64,000 nt of DNA, from assembly GCA_002914845.1 (NCBI GenBank), contig JXTC01000477.1, positions 161,963-225,962 on the forward strand, written 5' to 3'. Source of the DNA: Trema orientale (taxonomy: Eukaryota > Streptophyta > Magnoliopsida > Rosales > Cannabaceae). This document shows positions 57,074 to 64,000 of the stretch, one piece after another. The stretch's first letter is position 1, and every line of letters starts with the position of its first letter. A program made the position numbers and the translations under genes. The notes under the pieces are model-generated. The model was not told the origin of the DNA, did not search any database, and saw only the letters and a program-made list of their open reading frames with translations.

Positions 57074-59560
57074 GCTGTCACGACTGAAAATTCAAAACCG
57101 TGACTTCTAGTAATTTTAGAAGATAGAATAATTAAATATCAGTTTTACGAGATTCAAGGGAAATTATATATCAAATAATTACGTTTTAGTCCTTAAATCA
57201 TTATAAATTCCACAACTATTAAAATTCTTAATAACTTTAATTACTTAAGAAAGATACCCATTAAAGTTTAAGAAATCTTGTGATTAATTCGTTTGAAAAC
57301 TCATAAATAATTCATAGATTATGGTAAACTAAGTTCAATTGAAAACTTAAATATAAAATTTAAAATAACTTACATTAAATCATTTGTAGTTTCAAGTTCT
57401 CAAATTGATAACAAAACCATCATCTTACATCCGCTTAGTAGATTTACTGATCTTGGCTAAATAATTGAACAAGGAAAGAAAAATAATAAAATATGAACAC
57501 CTACCAAGGATCAAGAGTAGAACTATAAGTACAAGCTACGCAGCTTGTCTGACTACTGGGATTACTACCTCAAATAGACAAACACCTGAAAGTAGAAGAA
57601 GTAGGGAGTGTGAGCATTCACATGCTCAGTAGTAATTCAATTACCTTTTCGAATGGATGCAATTTTATCAAACCTGCATGGTTAATACCTTTTTTCAAAA
57701 TCTATTTATAAATTAAGTTTATAAAATAATTGATGTCCCAAATAATCTCATATTTAAAACAAAACCAAATCCACATAATTGTACATATCATAAATCAACC
57801 AAGTATATGAGTGAGCTCTCATCCTCCCATCACGACCTTGTAATACCTCTGTAGCAGAGGTACCGAGTATCCTGACACTATCCGTTGGTGTATCAGCCAA
57901 AAACCTGCAATAACTCGCCAGCGATCTAAACTACCATGATGTAATAATAAAACTCAAGTGTGTGATCCTATGGTATGTACAACATATAACCGTTCACAAT
58001 AACCATGCATTCAAGAATCAAATCATGCTTTAAAATTTAACTTGGCATTATTCTGGGATTTACTGTAACACGGGCAGCATGCGGTTGTTTTACCCCATAA
58101 TCACAATATAAAAATATGTAAAATAATCCGCACAGTCCAATCCCAGTGTAATCCAACAACTTTCAATAATTTGTCAAACTATCATGAAGTCACGATTTTT
58201 CATAAATAAGTTTTAATGTAATTATAAATCAAACAAATATAAAATCAGGTAATTGAACCCCTACCTCAAAATGGTAGCTATACTAAGCTAACCACTCGAA
58301 GAAACTCCCATTGGTCATTTGGGTGTTCAAACAGCCGTTTCAGGATCCCGGTAAGTCCATTTGGAAAAATGACTTTTCTACCGGAGCTTCGGATGGAGAA
58401 ACGGAGATCACCACTGAATTTAGAGCACCCAAAAATGCTAAGTTAGACATGTAATTTGTCAAAAGTGGGTCCCAGTGCGGACCGCCCCGTGGTATGCAAA
58501 ACGACATTATTCACGAGTCTCAGAATTTATGCAATTTCGAAATATAGCGATATTAAATATCAAATTTCATTCCTCGACCTCACTAAATCCAAATTTGAAA
58601 TCAGAATTCAATTTCGATATCTCGAGCCTTAAACGGGTTTAAAAATCCGAGAATTACGAAAATGTATCTTTTTGAAATTAATTTGAAAAATATCCACTTT
58701 TCCAAAAGTATTTAGAAAAATATCATTTTTTCTGATTATTTGAAAAAATACCACTTTTCTGAAATATTTCAGACGATATCATTACCACGGAATTATTTAG
58801 GAAATATCACTTTCGAAAATATTTAAAAGAATATCAACTACACTGATTATTTATAAAATGTCATTTTTTTAATAATATTTTGGAAAGTAATAGTTCTCTA
58901 ATCTCAGCTTAAGGCCCAAATCTGAATAGTAACAGACTCTAGCTCAACACTATTTAGTTTTGCAAAAATATCACTTTTCGTTCTAAATTAGAAAAATACT
59001 ATATTTTTGAATTCAAATGTTAACCTACTTTCGGATGTCATTTTAACTTCTACCAGCTATAATTATTTATGATTTTTAACCTTCTTCATATCATATATTT
59101 ATCACGGGTAAATAAATTACTTAACCAAAATAATTCGGTAAATATTACTTTTTACAAAGTTGGTAAAAACGGTAAAAGTGGTGAAATCTTACCAGGGGCA
59201 AAGTAGGCCGTGCAACCACTTGGAGGAAGTCGGCGGCGACGAGAGGGAGTTGCACGTGCTAGCAGTTAGGTGGTCGGAGATCGAACGGAGTGCTGATGGC
59301 CAAAAAACCGTGAAATCGGCGGTAACTTTGGCGGGCTACTGTGGTGGTGTCCGACGGCCAAACATGATGAGACCAGTGGCATTGGGTTCGTTAGTGACCG
59401 ATCACGCGGGCCGGTGCATGGGTTTAGTGGCGACAGCGGAGCTCGGTAGAAACTAGCATTTTTCCTCTCTCTCGCCCTCTCTTGTGAAAAGATGACAAAA
59501 CTGAGGCGCTTTTATGCAAAAAAGGATAAGTGTAGCACCTGAATTTAAAATTCAGATATT
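57074..59560 (-). mobile_element. LTR-retrotransposon-derived stretch
   Basis: The left edge TGTCACGACTG (CAGTCGTGACA on the minus strand, a CA-type LTR end) abuts the Paladin fragment. The interior is typical of large plant LTRs: degenerate GAAAAATATCACTTTT repeats at 58670-58900 and a GC-rich leader at 59170-59450 with CGGCGGCGACG. A minus-strand TATA-like GCATAAAAGCGCC is near 59510. No gag or pol, primer site or target duplication is seen. It may be a solo LTR or a derivative; the right limit is unknown. Confidence 0.35.
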
Positions 59561-60067
59561 TTGCTTACTTTATTCCGAAAATTCAAAATTACAACAGTGC
59601 CATTGCTTTAGAAAAAGTTTCTTTTTCCCCCTATATTTTACTGGATTTTACAACAACAATATATCATTTATGCGAAAACTCCTTCCTTGCTCTTTTTCTA
59701 TTCTTGCTTGGGCTTATTACAAAAATCCAGGTCCAAAGTACCAAAATTTGAAAAATCCCGGATGGACTGATTTTTTTGAAAAATCCTGGTTTGATTTAGA
59801 AAAATATCACTTTTAAAAAATATTTAGAAAAATACTATTTTTTCTTCAAAATTGATATTTTACAATGGTACTCAAGGTAACCTCAAGTAACTCGAATAGC
59901 TACTTTAAGTATCTCATCAATTAATAAAAAGTAGTATTTTTTAAAATATTTTTGAAAGTGATATTTTTATAATTAAATCCGAGATTTTTCAGAACAATTT
60001 TAAATACCGAGATTTTTCAATTTTTTTGAAAGTTTACCATAAAAAATCAAATTTCCTCCAAGTTATA
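59561..60067. other. Repeat-derived AT-rich DNA
   Basis: More GAAAAATATCACTTTT/TATTTAGAAAAATA-type words (59790-60020), like those in the neighbouring LTR-like stretch. The frame at 59514-59816 is not a recognised protein. Confidence 0.4.
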
Positions 60068-60296
60068 AGTTATAATAATTACCACTGAATGAGACGACTG
60101 GTGGTTAAGAACCTTGCCTCATGAGCTAAAGTTATGAGCTCGAGTGGCCTCCGTTGCGGTGGTCAGTTCTATTGGGCGATCACAATGAGGGATCTAGTGT
60201 GAAACATAGGTTGTCGAGTTTCGCCGGGTTTATAGGGGTGCGTCACCTTCTAACTTTATAACTTATTTTTATTATTAAAAAAAGTTACAATAATTA
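60068..60296 (+). mobile_element. tRNA-type SINE with 14-bp target duplication
   Basis: Element about 60082-60282 (200 bp), flanked by AGTTATAATAATTA (60068-60081) and AGTTACAATAATTA (60283-60296), 14 bp with one mismatch. The 5' part has a box A-like GGTGGTTAAGAACC and, about 35 bases on, a box B-like ATGAGCTCGAGTGGCC, i.e. an internal RNA polymerase III promoter. The body is non-coding (GGGTTTATAGGGGTGCGTCA). The 3' end is T-rich, then A-rich. These are the hallmarks of a plant SINE. Confidence 0.65.
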
Positions 60297-60379
60297 AATC
60301 CAAGTAGGTTATCGTTAATTCAAAAATAAATAAATAAATAAAATCCAAAGTACAAGGAGGGAAGGGTAAATGTGTAATC

Positions 60380-60511
60380 TTGCATGTGCCAGACCGTACT
60401 GTCAGGGCGCTTCGAAGAGAAAGAACTCCCAGCCTTTTCCCGCTCTGTAATGCCGATATTGGAATAAAGAGCGTCCCATTTCTAATTCTCGGCTTCAATT
60501 CGAGCGAGCCC

Positions 60512-60562
<51 letters not shown>

Positions 60563-61086
60563 CCTGAAGGCTGAAGCTATTTTCTTTGGGTTGCAAATTC
60601 GTGTAGGCCGATTCTTCCTCTACGTTCATCCTGTAAGTTTCTCTTTCGAACTCGTTATTTACTACTGAAGTTCGCCCAATTCATGATCCCCAATTTTTAG
60701 GGTTTCGTTTCGTTAAAATCAATTGGTTTTTGACCAAAGCTGCTGATTAAGTTTACTTATATTGATTTTAGATTTCTGTACTCAAAATATGTCTTAAATT
60801 TTGTAGAAAATTGACTTTTAATCAATTTCATCATATTATCTATGTTATTATTTTTTTCTTTAGCCTCAGTATCTTTGTTAGCTTATGTGTTGCTATCATT
60901 TTGTTGATGTTTTGCTTTTTAATGATTAACTGAATTTAAAAGTTATTCTATGATCTTGATTAAAGGATACAAATATGGAAGTAGAAGGCCATTTGACAGA
61001 GGATATCTTTTTTCTCTCACAAAGTGAAGAAAATAAGAATGAAATATCATGGATTGATCAAACAGGAGACTCTCTTATGATAAAAG
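60380..61086 (+). pseudogene. 5' end of an unrecognised host gene cut by a copia element
   Basis: A 5' UTR exon (start about 60380-60420, end 60632, donor CCT|GTAAGT) contains a (CT)n tract. An intron with acceptor TTAAAG ending at 60965 leads to an ATG at 60975 in good context (AAATATGG). Thirty-seven codons follow (MEVEGHLTEDIFFLSQSEEN then KNEISWIDQTGDSLMIK). Then the coding sequence runs directly into the TG end of a copia LTR at 61087. The LTR supplies a stop ten codons later (61117-61119). I do not recognise the protein. The rest of the gene, if present, lies beyond the window on the other side of the element. Confidence 0.55.
60517..60558. repeat. (TC)n microsatellite in 5' UTR
   Basis: 42 bases of TC in the leader exon of the interrupted gene. 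Confidence 0.95.
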
Positions 61087-62122
61087 TGTTGGACAATTTT
61101 AACTATTGCAAGTAATAATATATCTAGAAATGAAAATATAACAATAACATGTTATAATATATGATTTAACAAATAATTTGGATAAAAATAATTATCATGA
61201 AGTTAAATCAAATAACGTAATAAAATAAATTCACAATTAATTTACTATAATAATAATCATGATTATAATAATCAAAATAACAAAGAAGTTTAAGGAAACC
61301 AAACCAAGTCTTGTGTTTCACACAATTTCCTTAAAACAGTTACGCCTCCTCACCGGGGTGCTTAGAGGAATGTCAGCAGCGTCTGTTTCCCAGGATAAAA
61401 CGGTTCATGAATAGCAACGTCGCACCAACTTGCTACTCACAACGAACTGAGCAATGCCCAAACTCTATCACCAGAACTCAAGAGAACTTGACCACTCTTA
61501 GAAGAAAGAACAAGAACTCAAACTCTCTAACTTTTAACTAACTTCTCTCTAACTTCTAATTAACTTTTCTTAACCGCCACAGAGAGAAATGGAAGAGAGG
61601 AATAGGCTAAGAAATATTTGGTGTGTCTTAGTATGTCTAAGAGTGAGGAGAAGGTCTCCTTTTATAGTGTTCATGGGGAACCAAGCCATTAACATCCTAT
61701 TAATGTGGCTAAAACCGTTTTTCTGTTACAACATAACATCCCATTAATCTGGCTGATAAACGTTTGTCTGTTACAATGTAACAGCAACAACCCATTAATA
61801 TGGCTGAAAAACGTTTGTCTGTTACAACATAACAGCCCATTAATATGGCTGAAAAACGTTTGTCTGTTACAACGTAACAGCAATAGCCCATTAATATGGT
61901 TGAAAAACTGAAAAACGTTTGGCTGTTACAACATAACTGCCAAAACGTTTTTGGCTGTTACCTTAGCTTTATGAGGCCTAATAAATGTCCAAAATGAATT
62001 TTGTAAGTTTTGTATGTTACAAATTTAATTCTAGAACCTCCTCACTTTGGGTTTCAATTTCTCATTCACCCGTGCCTCAAAATGGCTATTAACAATAGTT
62101 TTTTCAAACTATTTTTCCAACA
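61087..62122 (-). mobile_element. 3' LTR of a Ty1/copia retrotransposon
   Basis: 1036 bp with perfect TGTTGG...CCAACA ends. The element is on the minus strand, so this is its 3' LTR: the minus-strand purine tract CATGTGGGGAAT (62134-62123) lies just before it. The outer flank AAAAG (61082-61086) should be one half of a 5-bp target duplication, with the partner outside the window. Contains five tandem 45-54 bp repeats (61685-61960). Confidence 0.85.
61685..61960. repeat. 45-54 bp tandem repeats in the copia LTR
   Basis: Five imperfect units, each with CCCATTAATATGGCTGAAAA then ACGTTTGTCTGTTACAACRT and AACAG. The starts are near 61688, 61740, 61790, 61835 and 61884. Each unit contains the near-palindrome CTGTTACAACATAACAG. 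In an LTR such units often lie in U3 and act as enhancers; that role is inferred. Confidence 0.85.
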
Positions 62123-62134
62123 ATTCCCCACATG
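62123..62134 (-). other. Polypurine tract of the copia element
   Basis: CATGTGGGGAAT on the minus strand directly before the LTR TGTTGG. Priming site for plus-strand synthesis in retrotransposons. Confidence 0.75.
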
Positions 62135-62701
62135 AATGAAATTGACGACCTAAGACTCGACCGACATGGTGATAGAATTCAACGGTCGAAACCTGCATAG
62201 GATAGGTAGGTGTTACCCTTTGAATGTTCCCTTGTGAAAATACGTTTACTTTACTAACTAAATAGTAGACGCGATGTCCTTGAACTATTCTGTCATTTGT
62301 GTAAATGATAATGTATCTCACACAGGAATCTTCCTGACACTTTCTCAGTTCTCACTGTTATGTTCGTTTTGGCCATGAACATACGCCTGGTTTCGCAAGA
62401 GTTTAATAAGAATTGCGCCCTAACAATTCCCTTAGAAGCGGCCCTACTTCTCTCTCACATAGGTGATCTCTTAATTAAGAGTAACCCGCATTACTCTGCT
62501 CGAAACTCTATTTTCGACGCATAAGAATTATTAAAAGCATAGCTTAACCTTTCGTTTTACGGGTATCACTGTTTCATCATAGGAATGGACATGAGGAAAA
62601 TCCCTACAGTGATCCAATACAGTCTTTATAATTTAGTTGTCCATTTTGAACCTAGATCTTGGGATCTCCAGTCAACTAGGTTGGGTATCCACTGTATCGA
62701 C
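62135..62701 (-). other. Copia 3' untranslated region
   Basis: Between the pol stop and the polypurine tract; no coding content seen. Confidence 0.5.
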
Positions 62702-62855
62702 CTATTCTTTCATGGCCTTTAGTCCCATTCCCCTCGATGACTTTTCAACTAACTCTCTATTTAACCCTTTGGTTAGCGGATCCACACTGTTATCTTTTGA
62801 CTTTACATAGTCTACAGAGATAACCCCAGTTGAGAGTAGTTGTCTAATGGTATTG

Positions 62856-62896
<41 letters not shown>

Positions 62897-64000
62897 GCTC
62901 TGTGCTCTACCAATTGCAAATTGACTATCACAATGTATGCAAATTACAGGCACAGGTTTTGGCCATCTTGGAATATCCTCTAGGAAGTGGCGGAGCCATT
63001 CTGCTTCTTCTCCACATTTATCCAGTGCAATAAATTCAGATTCCATAGTGGATCTGGCAATAAGAGTTTGTTTCGAGGATTTCCATGACACTGCTGCACC
63101 TCCTAGTGTGAACACATAACCACTAGTAGACTTTGAATCTTTAATATCAGATATCCAATTTGCATCACTGTAACCTTTAAGTACAGAGGGATATATTGTA
63201 TAGTGCAACCCATAATTACGTGTAAACCGCAAGTATTTTAATACTCTTATAATCCCTTGCCAATGCTCAGCTCCAGGTTTACTTGTGTATCTACTTAGTT
63301 TACTAACTGCATAGGCAATATCTGATCTTGTACAACTCATCAAGTACATTAGACTGCCTATCACTCTAGAGTATTCTACTTGAGAAACACTCTCATCTTT
63401 ATTCTTGGATAAACGTAAAGTTAAATCTATTGGTGTTTTGACAACTCCAGAATTATCTTTATCGAATTTTCCAAGAATATTGTCCACATAATGTGACTGA
63501 CTTAAAATAAGCCCATCTGATACTCTTGAGATTTTCATTCCTAAAATGATATCGGCTAAGCCCATGTCTTTCATGTCAAATCTTGAATTTAACATATTTT
63601 TGGTAGATTTGATCATTTTATGATCACTACCAACAATGAGCATGTCATCAATGTAAAGACACAAAATGACATAACCATTTTCGGTGTCTTTGACATATAC
63701 ACATTTGTCACATTCGTTGATTTTAAATTCATTAGCCTTCATAGCATTATCAAATTTTTCATGCCATTGTTTCGGGGCTTGTTTTAATCCATACAAGGAT
63801 TTCACCAACTTACAGACTTTCTTTTCCTGCCCTGGTGCAGAAAAACCTTCAGGTTGTTCCATGTAGATCTCTTCCTCTAGATCTCCATTTAGAAGGGCTG
63901 TTTTTACATCCATTTGGTGTATTTCGAGATTCCGCAAAGCGGCAATCGCAAGTACCATCCTAATGGAATTTATTCTCGTCACAGGAGAATAAGTGTCAAA
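62702..64000 (-). CDS. Ty1/copia pol: reverse transcriptase and RNase H (continues past window)
   Basis: Open frame on the minus strand from the window edge to the stop at 62702, over 430 residues without a break. RT landmarks are [10 protein letters not shown] at the edge, [37 protein letters not shown] and the catalytic YIDDMLIVG. RNase H landmarks are [56 protein letters not shown] and [10 protein letters not shown]. The frame ends with VDPLTKGL, the usual copia C-terminus. The start methionine shown by a simple reading (63982) is internal: the frame continues beyond 64000 toward integrase and gag. No stop or frameshift suggests a young copy. Confidence 0.93.

Noticed and set aside
59160-59456. 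98-residue plus-strand frame in GC-rich DNA
   Set aside because: It sits inside the LTR-like stretch, opposite a TATA-like signal; composition explains the frame.
61705-61911. Repetitive frames with NPLIWLKNVCLLQ-type units on both strands
   Set aside because: Translations of the LTR tandem repeats, not a repeat protein.

Overview
This is a nuclear window from a plant, most likely a woody or herbaceous eudicot. The evidence is GT-AG introns in plant-specific genes, very AT-rich intergenic DNA, and many plant transposon families (Ty1/copia, Athila-like Ty3/gypsy, LINE, SINE, hAT, Mutator-like and Tourist-like MITEs). I cannot name the species from the sequence. No rRNA, tRNA, CRISPR array or bacterial operon is visible.

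Left third (1-15 kb): a tandem pair of secreted eight-cysteine lipid-transfer-like proteins (495-1041, 2363-2903), an ERD15/CID1-type PAM2 stress protein (4353-5218), and an intronless JINGUBANG-type WD40 protein (9013-10257). A decayed copy of the WD40 gene lies 4 kb downstream (14115-14650). From 14.8 to 19.6 kb the DNA is mostly transposon debris: a fold-back MITE, LINE fragments, a degenerate ATCGAAA array and a possible solo LTR.

Middle (19.9-40.5 kb): a gene-rich block holding a UBP24-type deubiquitinase (minus, 7 exons), a KOBITO1/ELD1/ABI8-type glycosyltransferase-like membrane protein (plus, 11 exons), a small predicted plastid membrane protein (plus, 2 exons), a P-class PPR protein (minus, 5' end lost in a 608-base run of N), and a plant WG/GW-rich protein (minus, 2 exons). 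Exon junctions for all the intact multi-exon genes here were derived by hand and keep frame throughout. MITEs sit in the KOB1 promoter and in its sixth intron.

Right third (40.6-64 kb): mostly mobile DNA around one host gene, an F-box protein (50770-52623) whose true start lies in two small upstream exons. Around it are a Mutator-like MITE with a perfect 9-bp target duplication, an Athila-like gag-protease element without polymerase that carries a Tourist-like MITE inside gag, a second copy of that MITE, an internally deleted hAT transposase, a truncated Paladin-type phosphatase pseudogene, a long LTR-like stretch and a tRNA-type SINE. At the right edge an apparently intact Ty1/copia element (3' LTR and open RT-RNase H frame) has inserted after codon 37 of an unrecognised host gene.

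The genes do not form one pathway. I saw no obviously new biological system. The most useful new observations are the MITE families defined by exact target-site duplications, the copia-interrupted gene, the dispersed ACGAC-rich tracts, the twin intronic MITEs and the WG/GW protein.
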